Shown piece by piece: positions 17,610 through 29,586 of a stretch of 64,000 nucleotides of DNA (position 1 is the first letter of the stretch; each line of letters begins with the position of its first letter). The position numbers were made by a program, and so were the translations under genes. Origin of the DNA: JAAYAE01 sp963678395 (GTDB lineage: Bacteria; Bacillota; Negativicutes; Acidaminococcales; Acidaminococcaceae); NCBI GenBank assembly GCA_963678395.1, contig OY782827.1, forward strand, positions 1,240,001 through 1,304,000, read 5' to 3'. The notes under the pieces were generated by a model. That model made no database searches and was not told the origin of the DNA. It worked only from the letters and a program-made list of their open reading frames with translations.

Positions 17610-18582
17610 TTATCGATGAATAGGAATCGTGCGTTCAAGTTCTTGCATCCATTTTTCCGTCTTATGATTAAAAGTTCGTATAACTATTTTGTCTGGATAC
17701 AAAAACAACGAATTTGTCCAAATGGTAGTACGTTCCATGTCCGCATTATGTACATTAAGAACTCTTCCTTTATAAAGATTTATATCCGAAGCAAAAGAAG
17801 GATTAGTTGCAGGTGTATGTGTATGTCCAGAGACCCACAAAACTATTTGCTTATTGTTTTTTAGTATTTCATCTATAGCATTTTCAGGTTGCGCAATGAA
17901 ATTTGGTTTGTTAACGTTTTTGTTGTAATTATTTAAAGTTCCCTTGAGCGGTGCATGAAAAAAAATAATTGTTGGCACTTTTGCATTAGCTTTCAATGTT
18001 TCTTGAAACCACCCTAACTGCTTAGGTGAAATTTCTGTCAAATGCGCTGAGGTCAATGAATCTGCCGATAAAAAAATAAGAAGATAACCTGCAACTTTTT
18101 GACTATAAAATAATTTTGACACACCAAAAACTTTTTTAAACTCAGCCAGTTTTGCAGACCTGGTGCTCTCATCACCTTTCACATAGTGACCACTTAAACT
18201 AAGCTCATCTTTATAAATATAATCATGGTTACCAACAATAAAAAAAGCAGGTTTATGTAATTTAGCAAAATAACTAGCAGCATAAGCATACTCTTTATCT
18301 GTTCCCGTATTACCAACTATATCACCTAACACAGCAATTTCGCCTACATCATGCCAGTTATTTATATCGTCTAAAACTTTGTTTTTTTGCAGCAATTATT
18401 TTATCCTGCTTTGCGTTATCCTTAATTTTTAAAGTCTTAAGCGGCAGATGAGTATCTGATAATACTACTATTCTATAATACCCCTCAGCCTTTTTTTCAT
18501 TTTTATCCATACTATTAATGCCAATGTAAACTAAAACAATACCCAATAAAAGTATAACTATCCTAAGAATATTTTTCTTCAT
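17610..18582 (-). pseudogene. membrane-anchored calcineurin-like metallophosphoesterase, frameshifted
   Basis: The N-terminal helix (about residues 7-23) anchors the protein, followed by metal-site motifs VVLSDTHLP, VLGDIVGN, FIVGNHDYI, IFFHAPL and WVSGHTHTPA, the full set for a two-metal phosphoesterase facing outside. A T7 run at 18382-18388 holds one base too many; with six, IIAAKNKVLDDIN joins the two parts into about 323 residues. As read, translation ends at 74 residues, before most of the active site. Substrate unknown. Convergent with the YheO-type regulator. Confidence 0.85.
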
Positions 18583-18717
18583 AAATCATCCTCTTTTTCT
18601 TTATTGTTCAATTTGAAAATCCATCTAATAGCATATTATTTTTACAACTTAGTCTAGTTTCGACATATTTTATATTTATCCTCTTTTATATCTAGCAAAA
18701 CTATAAAAAATCCCTTG

Positions 18718-18771
18718 CTAATAAAACCTAACCGATCGCCCACTATGTGGCGACCGGTTAGGTTTTATTAG
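18718..18771. terminator. long hairpin terminator after yeiH
   Basis: Stem of about 23 bp (CTAATAAAACCTAACCG.. / ..CGGTTAGGTTTTATTAG) with a loop near ACTATGT. Located 24 bases beyond the reconstructed yeiH stop, with T-rich minus-strand sequence after it. Confidence 0.75.
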
Positions 18772-18794
18772 TAAGATTAATTTATTTTGCTCAA

Positions 18795-19804
18795 TTACCA
18801 AATATGCAATAATCTTTGCACTAACAGTGAGATACTGGCAACTGCTACCCAGCAACAAACTCCCAAGAAAATTGGTTTAACACCGTTATTTATTAACTTT
18901 TTAAGATTCGTATTTAACCCTATTGCCGTCATAGCAAGGAAGAAACTTCTGGCATTGGCAAAAAAGTATTAATTATAGCTGTGGCCACAAACCCAATAAC
19001 GAACCAAGGGAAAACTTTGGCAATGCTAAACGCTCCCTCGCCTTCCAAAGCTGGTTGTTTTTTAGCTTTATGCGACTCATACACGGCTAAAATAAGCGTA
19101 ATTGGTACAATCATCAACGTACGAGTAAGTTTTACAATAGTAGCAAAGCTCAAGGCATCGTTATTGCCTGCAGCATTACTCCATGCCGTACCGGCTGCCA
19201 CTACCGACGAGGTATCATTAATAGCAGTTCCTGCCCACATACCAAACCCTTGATCACTCATACCAAAAAAAGCACCCATAGCCGGGAAAATAAAAACTGC
19301 AATAATATTAAAAAGGAAAATTGTGGAAATAGCGTGAGCTACATCCTCATCTTTAGCTTTTATTACAGGTGCTGTTGCTGCAATTGCGGAGCCACCGCAA
19401 ATAGAAGTCCCCACGCCAATTAATGTGGTCATTTTACCATCAAGCTTAAGTATTCTCCCCACAAAAAATGCTGTCAAAAATGATGCTGACAAGGTAAAAC
19501 CAATTATATATAATGACTGCCCTCCAACCTTTAAAACATGAAAAAGATTCATGCCAAATCCCAATAATATAATTGAATACTGTAATAGTTTTTTGGACGT
19601 ATATTTTACACCAAATTCTAAACCACCAGGTTTTCCTTTCAGCATGTTAGGTAGTAACATAACAACTATCATACCAAATAAAATACCAAAAACCGGACTG
19701 CCAATAATAGGTAAAGTCTCACCTAAAAGCCAAGCTGGAATTGCCAATACAAAACAAAGCATTACACCGGAAAAGTTTTTTTTCATTTGCGTCATCAAAT
19801 TCAT
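18795..19804 (-). pseudogene. yeiH: YeiH-family putative sulfate/sulfonate exporter, broken near the C-terminus
   Basis: Multi-spanning UPF0324 transporter: PVFGILFGMIVVML, LLGFGMNLF, GVGTSICGGSAIAA (signature) and GTAINDTSSVVAAG are all present in one frame to about residue 285 (FLPMPE). The expected C-terminal helices (FFLAMTAIGLNTNLKKLINNG, then FLGVCCWVAVASISLL) lie in another frame and end at a TAA at 18795-18797. The linker between them is shorter than in relatives, so a small deletion near 18950 rather than one inserted base is likely. Divergent from a LysR regulator, as is usual for yeiH. As read, the product lacks its last two or so membrane segments. Confidence 0.8.
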
Positions 19805-19851
19805 CCTCTCAAAAACATATTAGTTATATTTTACCTAGCTATTATATTTTT

Positions 19852-19890
19852 GTAAAATACTATAGTATAATATATATCATAGTATTTTAC
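19852..19890. promoter_or_regulatory. LysR-type operator / divergent promoter region
   Basis: Perfect 12-bp inverted repeat GTAAAATACTAT (19852-19863) and ATAGTATTTTAC (19879-19890), 15-base AT-rich centre, in the 106-base gap between yeiH and lysR. This is the place for a LysR autoregulatory and activation site. Confidence 0.7.
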
Positions 19891-19910
19891 CTATACAAGG
19901 AGTGATAACA

Positions 19911-20786
19911 ATGACTTTAAGACATTTAAACAGATTTATTAAAGTATATGATTTAGGAAGTATGACCGCTGCTGCCAAAGCTTTATTTATTTCACAACCA
20001 ACTGTTAGCCAAGCTATATATGAGTTAGAAAACTATTATGGTTTAAAATTATTTGACAGACTAGCAAAGCGCTTGTTTATAACCGACAAAGGTACACAAC
20101 TACTAAGTTATGCTAGACATATTACTGATTTAGTAACAGAAATGGAACAAGCAATGAAAAATCCTGATCAACATGGGATAATAAAAGTTGGTGCCAGTTT
20201 AACCATTGCCAGTTATCTATTGCCAACACTAGTAAGTGCTTTTTCTAAACAATATCCTCTTATCCAAATTCAGGCTATTACTAAAAATACACAGGATATC
20301 GAAGAGTTACTTTAAAAAAACGCTATTGATTTTGCCGTGGTTGAGGGAAGCATACATTCACCTGACATTATCGCAACTACATTTATGGAAGATCAATTAA
20401 TACTGGTTTGTGGCAAAACTCATTTTCTCTATAATTCCCCAACAATAGTATCTGCTTCGTTGGAAGGGCTCTCCTTTATAGTACGTGAAAACGGCAGCGG
20501 TACAAGAGAACTTTTTGAAAACATGCTGGCTGCTCATGAACTAACATGGCAGCCAGCATGGGAATGCAACGGTTCCGACATATTAAAAAATGCTGCAATT
20601 AAAGGGTTAGGCATAGGCGTTATCTCCCAACGCCTCGTAGAAGAAGAATTAAAAACAGGAACTCTTGCACGCATTAATATTAAAGGCATTAATCTCCAAC
20701 GAAAATTCAGTGTTATTTATCACAAAAACAAATTCCTTTCCAAGACTATGCAATCTTTCATAAGTCTTTGCTATAAGTTTGTATGA
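19911..20786 (+). pseudogene. LysR-family regulator with in-frame TAA
   Basis: ATG 19911 follows AAGGAG. N-terminal winged helix (SMTAAAKALFISQPTVSQAIYELENYYGLKLFDR) and LysR-substrate domain (KVGASLTIASYLLP, FIVRENGSGTRELFE, GLGIGVISQRLVEEEL). A TAA at 20313-20315 sits between EELL and KNAIDFAVVEG in the same frame; a Gln codon CAA to TAA would be one change. Full length would be 291 residues, normal. Truncation leaves the DNA-binding domain and about 45 residues of effector domain. Adjacent to its probable target yeiH, which is also broken. Its 3' end overlaps the convergent EAL gene by 29 bases. Confidence 0.85.
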
Positions 20787-22956
20787 ATTTAAAGGTATTT
20801 TCTTCCGTCAACGGTTTGCTAAATAAATACCCCTGAATACAGGAACAACCTTCTTTTACCAAATATGCTAATTGCTTTTCTGTCTCAACCCCTTCAGCGA
20901 TAACCTCCATATTAATTGCTTTAGCCATATTAATTATAGCTCCAATCATCTTAGCACCAGAAATATCATTTTCTATCATATCAATAAAAGATTTATCAAT
21001 TTTAATGGTTTCAATCGGTAATTTTCCTAAATAAGTTAGTGAGGAATCCCCAGTGCCAAAATCATCTAAAGCTAAATTAAATCCCAGTGCTTTAATTTTA
21101 TTTAGCTTACAAATAGCCTCATCTAGTGAAGTCATTAAAATACTTTCTGTAATTTCAATTTCTAGTTGTTTGGGCAGAATACCTACATTATTTACAGTGT
21201 TATAAATTGTCTTAACAAAAGCATCTGAAACCACTTGTCTGGCCGATATATTAACGGCAACACGCACATCTACCATACCATTTTTCGCTAACCTACGGGC
21301 AAAAACACAGGCTTCATTCAAAACCCATTTCCCTATGCTATTAATCAAACCCGCTTGCTCTGCCAGTGGTATAAATGTTGCCGGGAATACATTCCCGTAC
21401 TCCTTGCTGTTCCAACGCAAAAGTGCCTCCACGCCCTTCACAGTTTTTTGAGGCAAAAGTACTTGAGGTTGATAAACAAGGGAAAGCTCATTGCGTTCTA
21501 TCGCATACCGCAACCCCTCAATCAAACGTAGCTTTTTATATAATTTATCTTGCATCTCCTTATCATAAAACTCCCAAGAATTTCCTCCCTCTTTTTTTTG
21601 CTTTATACATAGCATTTTCAGCCTTTTTAATAATTTCTTCTGCCGTATTTCCATCTTCCGGATAATTAGCAATGCCAATACTAGCAGTAATATGAACGCT
21701 AATTCCCACATGCTCTTGTTTTTCCGCTAAAGTTTTAATGATTTTTTTAGCAATAACTTTTATTTGCTCCTTCGTATATTCATTAATCAAAATTATAATA
21801 AACATATCGCCGGCAATTCTTGCAATAAATGCTTTTTTCATCCACAACCTTTAATAATCTTTTACTTATTGTAATAATTATTTTATCGCCAAAATTATGT
21901 CCATAGGCATCATTAACCATTTTTAGCTGATCTAAGTCAACTAATAAAACCGTTCCCTGCAAATGGCTGTCTTTATTATGATTCATTTGCTTATCCAACC
22001 ATTTTTGCAAATTATTTTTATTAGGAAGACCTGTTAGAGAATCATAATACGCCATATATTCTATTGTCTCTGCTTGTGTACGTTGTTTTTCTTCACTTCT
22101 TATTCGCTCAGTAATATCTTGATTAGTTCCGTAAATCTTAATAATATTACCATAAATATCTTTGATTATTCTTCTTCTCACAATAATAGTTCTAATTACT
22201 CCATCCCTGCGAATAATACGATGAATAGTGTCAGAAGATGGTGCCCCATTTTCTTTTTTAGGTGTTTTCAGCAACTCTTCCTTTCCCTTAAAAATACATA
22301 TATCTTCTGGATATACAAATTCGCGAATATAGTCCTCAAAACGCATAAACTGTCCTTCTCGCACTACACTAGTACCATAAATAGCATAAAACTCATCGCA
22401 AAATTCAAAATATTCTTTCTCGACATCATATTCCCAAGGACCTATACCCGCTAATGTCGCTGCCGTGGATAGCTTATTACGACTAATTAACAATGCCTCG
22501 TCTTGTTTTTTCTGCCTAACTTCTGCTGCAATTCTCTTGCTGATATCCCTTATTATTGTTAAATAACAAGTTTGCTCATGCAAAGTACCCTTACGCACTA
22601 TAAACTGAGTCTGCATAATTTTCCCATTTTTTTTGTACATTAGAAGTTCCATATTTTGAATTTTTTTGTTTTCTAAAAGCATCCGCAATATTTTTTCCCT
22701 ATCTCCTATATTCACCCAAATCCCAAGATCTTTCATTGTTTTACCAATAGCCTCTTCCTTACTAAATCCTGTAATTAAAGTAAAACTAGGATTAACCTCT
22801 ATAAAAGTTCCATCTTCGTGCAACAACCCTATAGCATTTGGGCTCATATAAAAAACTTGAAAATATTTTTTCTATTGTTTCTCTGAGCTCTTTTATTTCG
22901 TGTTCATAATTAGTTATTATTTTTTGAAGATTAGTTTTTTCTCCAGCGCTATTCAT
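20758..22956 (-). pseudogene. PAS-PAS-GGDEF-EAL protein A, three frameshifts and degenerate GGDEF
   Basis: Start ATG 22956 with AGGAGGTG upstream. Order: short coiled segment, PAS (YMSPNAIGLLHEDGTFIEVN), second PAS/PAC with PEDICIF, GGDEF domain, EAL domain. Extra bases in homopolymers at 22850-22855, 21833-21838 and 21592-21599 break the frame three times; removing one base from each gives about 730 residues. The cyclase signature is AGDMF instead of GGDEF, so cyclase activity is lost whatever the frame. In the phosphodiesterase half EALLRW is present but the conserved DDFGTGYSS reads DDFGTGDSS. This is the most degraded of three tandem paralogues. Confidence 0.85.
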
Positions 22957-23236
22957 AACGCACCTCCTAGGTATGTATTCTGCCTTAATAACTACCAACT
23001 TTGTAGTCTATTATATAAAAATTAAAAATATCACAATTAAATTTTCGCCATAAATTACATTTTCCCTGCATAACAGCTATTAAATACAAATTATTGTTAT
23101 TTTAGTACAAATAAAAATGTTCATATTACTCCCAAATTTAATGGCACAATAACAAGCTAAAAGTTACTAAAAGGCTTTCTTTTGGCATTAAAATTTTTCA
23201 TGTTTTAATAACTAGGATATTATATATGACATAGAA

Positions 23237-23268
23237 AATGAGGATTGCCTTTAAAGGCAATCCTCATT
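23237..23268. terminator. 32-bp perfect hairpin between cyclic-di-GMP genes A and B
   Basis: AATGAGGATTGCCT.. is exactly self-complementary over 32 bases, 61 bases beyond the stop of gene B. The U-tract is weak. The rest of the gap 22957-23328 contains no gene I can support. Confidence 0.6.
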
Positions 23269-23328
23269 GAATGTACATGGTAGCTCATATTCGCAACATT
23301 TGACAGAGAACCTTTTTATGCTAATTGG

Positions 23329-25924
23329 TTATTTATCCTTATTAAAATCCCGTAAAAACTTATATATTTCAGCCTCTGTTAGTGGTTTACTAAATAAGTA
23401 TCCTTGCACACAGGCGCAGCCTTTTTCTACTAGATAGTCAAGTTGTTTTTTTGTCTCTACCCCTTCTGCTACAACGTTCATATTAATAGCTTTTGCCATA
23501 TTAATTATAGCGCCTATCATCCTCACCCTAAAATCATCTGTTTCTATCATGTCTATGAATGACTTATCTATTTTTAATTTTTTAACAGGTAATTTGCGTA
23601 AATAAGTTAGTGAAGAATAGCCTGTACCAAAATCATCCAAAGCTATACTAACTCCCATCGCTTTTATTTGCTCCAACTTAAAAAGGGCTTCATCCAATGA
23701 TGTCATCAGCAAACTTTCCGTTATTTCTATTTCAATTTGTTTAGGTTTGATTTCAGCATTCCTTATTGCAGTATCAACAGTATCAACAAAATCAGCAGAA
23801 GTAACCTGCATTGCTGATATATTAACGGCAACGCTCAAATCTGACCACCCATTTTCCTTGAATCGATGAGCAAAAGAACAGGCTTCCATCAAAACCCAGT
23901 TTCCAATACTATTAATAAACCCTGCCTGCTCTGCCAAAGGTATAAATACTTCAGGTGATACATTTCCATACTCCTTACTATTCCAACGCAAAAGTGCTTC
24001 AACGCCACCAACAACGCCTTGTGGTAGAATAATTTGCGGTTGATATAATATATAAAATTCACCTCGTGCAATTGCATAACGTAAACCCTCAATCAAGCGT
24101 ATCTTTTTGTAAGCTGCAATTTGCATTTCTTTATTATAAAACCTCCAACAATTTCGCCCATTTTTTCTTGGCTTTATACATAGCATTTTCAACATTTTTA
24201 ATAATCTCTTCCACTGTATCTCCATCTTTAGGATAATGCGCAATCCCAACACTTACCGTTACATGCATACTCATATCCAAATATTCTTGTTTCTTACTAA
24301 TGCTTTCAATTGCTTTTTGAGCTTTAAGTTCTATTTGTTCTTTGGTGTATTGCCCAGTCAATATTACAATAAATTCATCTCCGCCAATTCTTGCTAGAAA
24401 AGCTTTCTCCCCAAAGACATCTACCAGTCTTGCGCTCACTGTAGTTATAACTCTATCTCCAAAACTATGTCCATAGGCATCGTTAACCATTTTAAGCTGA
24501 TCTAAATCAAAAAAAAACGGTCCCAATGACTTCATTATATTTCGTCTTATCCATATTTTTAGAAAGCCACTCATTTAAATTATTGCGATTGGGAAGCCCC
24601 GTAAGAGAATCGTAATAGGCCATATGTTTTATTATATTCGCTTGCTTAAGCTGTTCCTCTTCAATTCTTATTCTTTCCGTAATATCTTGATTAGTTCCAT
24701 AGGCTTTGAGCATATTACCATCTGCATCTCTAATAAATCTACGACGCACAAGCACAGTTCGAACCTCTCCATCACGGCGAATAATACGATGAATAATATC
24801 AGGCACTGCAACATTATCCGGTAATAATGTTGAAAATATTTCTTTTTCACCCATAAACATCACAGCATCTTCCGGATGTATAAATTCCTGAACATATTCA
24901 TCATACTGCATAAACTTTCCTTCACGAATTGAATTTGTACCATAAAGAGCATAGAATTCATCGTCAAATTCAAAACGCTCTTTTCTCATGTCATATTCCC
25001 AAGGTCCTATGTTTGCCAGTGTCGCTGCCGTAGCAAGCTTATTACGGCTGAGTATTAGTTCTTCTTCCTGCTTATCTTGCTTTGCTTTAGCGGCCACTTC
25101 CCTGCTAATATCATGCGCTATTGCCAAATAACAAATTTTTCCCTGTAAAATACCCTTGCGTAATATAAGATCCACATATACAACTTGTCCATTTTTTTTA
25201 TGAAGCGGAAGTGCTATATTCTGGGCTCTTTGACTTTCGGCAAGCATTTGTTTTATTTTTTTCCGATCATCAAAATTTACCCAAATTCTCAAATCTGTCA
25301 TGCTTTTACCAATAACCTCTTCTTTAGTAAAACCTAAGATTGAAGTGAAACTAGGATTAACCTCTTTGAAAGTCTCATCTGAACTTAATAATGCTATGGC
25401 ATTGGGGCTCATATAAAAAACCTGAAAATATTTTTCTACGGCTTTCCTAAGCCCTTTTATTTCTTTTTCACAAGTATTAGCGCCATTACTCGTCTTATTT
25501 AAAATAATAGCCGCCATATCAACAAATTGCTCTAGCAAACAAATCTTCTCACCTGCCAAAAGCTTTTCTTTTTTTCCAATAGCAACCCCCACAATACCAA
25601 ACAACTTTCCAGCATATTTTAAAGGGATTAAAATCAAAGTAGATATTTGGTTCCAAAGCCTATCCTAAAAAAAAATCCCTGTGTTTCCAGAACATCTACT
25701 ATAACTGTTTTTTGTTTTTTAGAAACCTCTTCCATAATAAATTCTTCTACATTACGCTCAATATTAAACTCAGCAAAAATCCCTGTGCTTATTTTAATTT
25801 TTCCTATCCCTTTTTCTACATCTATAAAAAACACAAAGGCATTGTGTACATCATAGCATTTAGTCATCATTTGAACAATTTTTTGTAGTATATCTTCGAT
25901 ATTAACATGTTCAAAGCTACTCAT
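23329..25924 (-). pseudogene. GAF-PAS-PAS-GGDEF-EAL protein B, three frameshifts
   Basis: Start ATG 25924 behind AAGGGGTG. Order: GAF-like N-domain (about 1-170), PAS (YMSPNAIALLSSDETFKEVN), PAS/PAC (HPEDAVMFM), GGDEF with an intact ARIGGDEFIVIL, EAL with EALLRW, DDFGTGYSSLTYLRK and VVAEGVET. Frame breaks: near 25640-25660 (one base too few), a 9-A run at 24509-24517, and a T6 run at 24161-24166 (one too many each). Corrected length is about 860 residues. Catalytic motifs are preserved, so inactivation by frameshift, if real, is recent. Predicted to make and/or degrade cyclic di-GMP in response to a small-molecule or redox signal. Confidence 0.85.
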
Positions 25925-26089
25925 AACGCACACCCCTTCGCTATGTGTTTTAATAAAAAACGCCAACTTGCTCCGCTATTAATATATAAGTATATCCTTC
26001 GCCAAAAAAAAACATTATCCTGCATAAGCACTATTAAATAAGAAAAATACGATTAATATATTAAATCAAAAAAACAAACGACATAGTCT

Positions 26090-28265
26090 CTAACCCTTAA
26101 AGTTTTCTAAAAATTCATATACCTTATCTTCCTCTAATGGTTTGCTAAACAGATAGCCTTGAATATAGTCATAATTTTTATTCAAAAGATAGTCTAGTTT
26201 TTTTTGTCTCTACACCCTCGGCTACAACATTCATATTAATTGTTTTGGCCATATTAATTATTGCCCCTACCATTTCAGTTCCCAAGGTATCAGTTTCTAT
26301 AAGATCAATAAAAGACTTATCTATCTTCAAAGTTTGAATTGGTAACCTTCGCAAATAAGTTAATGAAGAAAATCCAGTGCCAAAATCATCTAGGGCTATA
26401 TTAAATCCATTTGCTTTTAGTTGTTCTAACTTATAAATAGCATCGTCAAGTGACACCATTAGTGAGCTCTCTGTAATTTCAATTTCGAGCTGCTGCGGTT
26501 TAATATTAGCTATTGTTGCTGCACACAAAATAGTATCAACAAAATCATCTGTGGCGACCTGTCTAGCCGATATATTAACTGCAACGTGCACATCTCCATG
26601 ACCTTTTTGAGACAAACGGCTAGCAAAATAACATACTTCTGTTAATACCCATTTTCCAATACTATTAATAATACCCGAGGCTTCTGCCAAAGGTATAAAT
26701 ACTGAAGGTGATACATTGCCAAACTCCGGACTATTCCACCGCAAAAGTGCTTCTAGCCCACCAACTGTTCTTTGCGGCAAAAATACTTGCGGTTGGTATA
26801 CAAGAAAAAGTTCTCCTCTTTCTATAGCATATCGTAATCCTTCTATCATACGCGTACTATTATATGCTTCAATTTGCATTTCCTTATTATAAAACTCCCA
26901 ACAATTTCTACCATTTTTTTTAGCTTCATACCTTGCATCTTCAGCTTTTTTTATTATTATTTCTACGGTATCACCATCTTCAGGATAATGTGTAATTCCC
27001 ATACTAACCGTTGTATGTAAACTCATTCCCAAATACTGTTGTTTTTTACTTACACTTCGGCTTATTTTTTCAGCAATAATGTCTATTTGTTCATTGGTGT
27101 ATTTGCCCTGCAAGGCTACCACAAATTCATCTCCACCCGTTCTTGCCACAAACACTTTTTCCCCCACGGCTTCTTTTATCCTAGTACTCACAGTAATTAG
27201 TACCTTGTCACCAAAATGATGTCCATATGCGTCGTTAATAGTTTTCAGACCATCAACGTCAATCGAAAAAAACTACTCCGCTTGTTCTCCCTATTTTTGC
27301 CTGCCCCAGTTCTTTTGCCAACTTCTCATACAAATTATTTCTGTTTGGAATATCCGTAAGTGGATCAAAATAAGCCATATGTTTAATTGTGTCTTCCTGT
27401 TGTATACGTTCAGCTTCTGCCGTTACTTGTTTGCTAATATTTCTTCCAACTACTATATAATATGGTTTTTGGTTGAGCGTAACCCTGCGTGCTAATATTT
27501 GAGCATGAACTATTTCTCCGCCCTTTTTACATATAGGTACTTCTATATTTTCAACTTCATCAGAACAATAAAGCAACTTAAGTATCTTTTTTCTATCCGC
27601 TATATTAAACCAAATTCCTAAATCTTTCAGTGTTTTTCCAATAGCCTCTTCTTTGGAAAAACCTGTAATTAAAGTAAAACTATGATTAACTTCCACAAAA
27701 GTACCATCGAGATTAATAAACCCTATTGCATCTGGACTCATATAAAACATCTGGGCATACTTGCCCTCTATTTGTTCAAGGCCCTTTATTTCTTTTTTCT
27801 GGGTTCTAATCACAGCACGAAAAAGATATTCGCTCAATGTTTTTCCCAAAACAATTCCTGCTAAATCTGTAAATTGTTGCAACAAGGAAAGCTCACTGTC
27901 TTCTAAAGAACTTCCCGATTTTGTAAAGGCAGTTCCTACTATACCCAACAATTTGTCTTCACACATTAATGGGAAAATAAGCAAATGCAATATTTGCTTA
28001 TTATTACCTATACTGAAATTTTCTAAGCGAAAATCATCCAAGATGATAATTTTTTTTGTTTCATATATCTGGTCCAAAATATAATTTTTAAATTTGCCCT
28101 CCATATTAAAATCTGAAAAAAATCCCGTAGCTCTTTTTAGCCTACACTTTTTTTCTCTTTCATCTACCAAATATACAAAGGTATCCTGAACAGCACAAAG
28201 TTCCCAAACAAAACCATTGATTTTATTAAGCATATTATCTATTTTATTTTTTTTGAACCATACAT
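26090..28265 (-). pseudogene. GAF-PAS-GGDEF-EAL protein C, three frameshifts
   Basis: The best start is ATG 28265 (GGAG eight bases upstream), but the 8-A run at 28247-28254 is one base short, putting this ATG out of frame; a closer GTG at 28272 has the Shine-Dalgarno only one base away. GAF-like N-domain, PAS (YMSPDAIGFINLDGTFVEVN), GGDEF (ARTGGDEFVVAL intact), EAL (LEALLRW, DDFGTGFSS). Further breaks at a 7-A run 27266-27272 and a T8 run 26198-26205; after the last correction the C-terminus continues KKLDYLLNKNYDYIQGYLFS to a stop at 26090-26092. Corrected length about 725 residues. Third of the tandem family. Confidence 0.85.
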
Positions 28266-28376
28266 AAAACACGCTCCTTTTTGCACTAGCGCCTTAGTAT
28301 AAAGATAATCTACCCTTTTTAATTATACACATGTATAATTCGCCGCAAGTTATTTTTGTCCTGCATAATTGACGTT

Positions 28377-28430
28377 AAACACAAAAGCTATGGTTTTCCA
28401 TTAGTTTAGAAAACCATAGCTTTTGTGTTT
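28377..28430. terminator. perfect 21-bp-arm terminator
   Basis: AAACACAAAAGCTATGGTTTT and its exact complement, 12-base loop, two bases after the polyferredoxin stop. The core AAAGCTATGGT is shared with the ssrA-type terminators at 40.4, 41.7 and 44.5 kb. Confidence 0.85.
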
Positions 28431-28431
28431 A

Positions 28432-29177
28432 TTAAGAATTATCTTCGCTCTTTTTTAATGGATTAACTTTACCATAACTTAAGGTACCAACTACTGGACA
28501 AACTTCTATACATTTAAAACAATTAATACATTGGGCATTGCGTACCTGAAAATTCGTAGAAATTGCTATATTCATTGGGCAAGTTTTATCACATTTTTTA
28601 CACTAAACACAAGTATGCACGTCTCTTTTTATGGTGAAAAGTCTTGTAAAACTAGCTAAACCATATCTAATTCCTTCTGAACAAAAATAATTGCAAAATG
28701 GACGCTCAAAAAAAAGTGCAACTATAAGAAAACTCCCCATAATAGCAATTGCCATTGACTGCACAAACTTGCCACTCATCCAATGTGTAAATGTTTTATA
28801 GGCATTTATATTAGAGAAATCAACAAGTGTTGCAGCAACATTTGCTACGATAATAATAGCTAATATATACCTAGAAAATTGTAAATAATGCTGGAGTCCA
28901 CTAGGCATTTTCTTTTTTTTCTTACAAACCATAGAGCCTATTTTACTGAAATACTCTTGCATCGCTCCAAAAGGACAAATCCACCCACAAAAAAAGTTGC
29001 CAAATACAAAAGATACCACTAAAAATACACCAAAAATAGATTTAACAGTCTTGTGCAGACCAGCAATAAGCAATGCTAAAAATACTAGTTGTATCAGCCT
29101 ACGTAACCATTGAATATACTTTTTTTTTTACGATTTTCTTGAACTTCTTGAGATTGTTGATAATTCGACCTGTCCAT
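28432..29177 (-). pseudogene. NapH/CcoG-like polyferredoxin membrane protein, frameshift plus in-frame TAG
   Basis: ATG 29177 has GGAGAGG upstream. The protein has membrane helices with CGWICPFGAMQEYF and CNYFCSEG motifs, followed by a two-cluster ferredoxin tail (C-K-K-C-D-K-T-C-P and C-I-N-C-F-K-C-I-E-V-C-P), typical of electron-transfer proteins next to redox transporters. The 10-T run at 29120-29129 puts the N-terminal 20 residues out of frame. A TAG at 28603-28605 sits between the first two cysteines of cluster 1 (C-V-stop-C-K-K-C). About 248 residues when repaired. Two independent lesions make a dead gene likely. Confidence 0.85.
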
Positions 29178-29586
29178 TTAAAAACCTCTCCTGATTAATT
29201 AATTTTTTCTTACGTCTTAATTATAATCATATCCTATGTTTTATTTATGGCGAGAGCTAAATAATCTGAAATAATAACAAATTTACGTAATTTTGATATT
29301 TTTTCGTTTTTTATGTAGCATTATCCACTGCATTATAGTATACTAATCTCTATATTATAATTTCAAGTATATGCACTTCTGTTTTAATGTACTGTTTTAT
29401 AATAGGATTACCTAAAATTCAGACTCTAATGCGTAACATAAAAGAGATTATTTTTCCACTAGATTATGCTTATAGAAGTCTTTAACCATATTAAAAAGTA
29501 TATTTTTGCGGAATCTGTTTACCAAAGAACCCAAACGTTTCTAACTAAGTAATTCACTAATTAAGTTATTTTGAAAGGGGTATAAT
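29178..29586. other. 409-base gap between divergent genes, no gene seen
   Basis: AT-rich, no open frame with family resemblance and no strong hairpin. It should contain the promoters of the polyferredoxin gene and of the dcu gene; I could not identify convincing -35/-10 pairs. Confidence 0.6.

Noticed and set aside
9296..28605. Stop-codon reassignment (TGA as Trp, or general read-through)
   Set aside because: In-frame stops in broken genes include TAA, TAG and TGA, and all three also end intact genes in the window; TGG is used for Trp. A recoded code does not fit.
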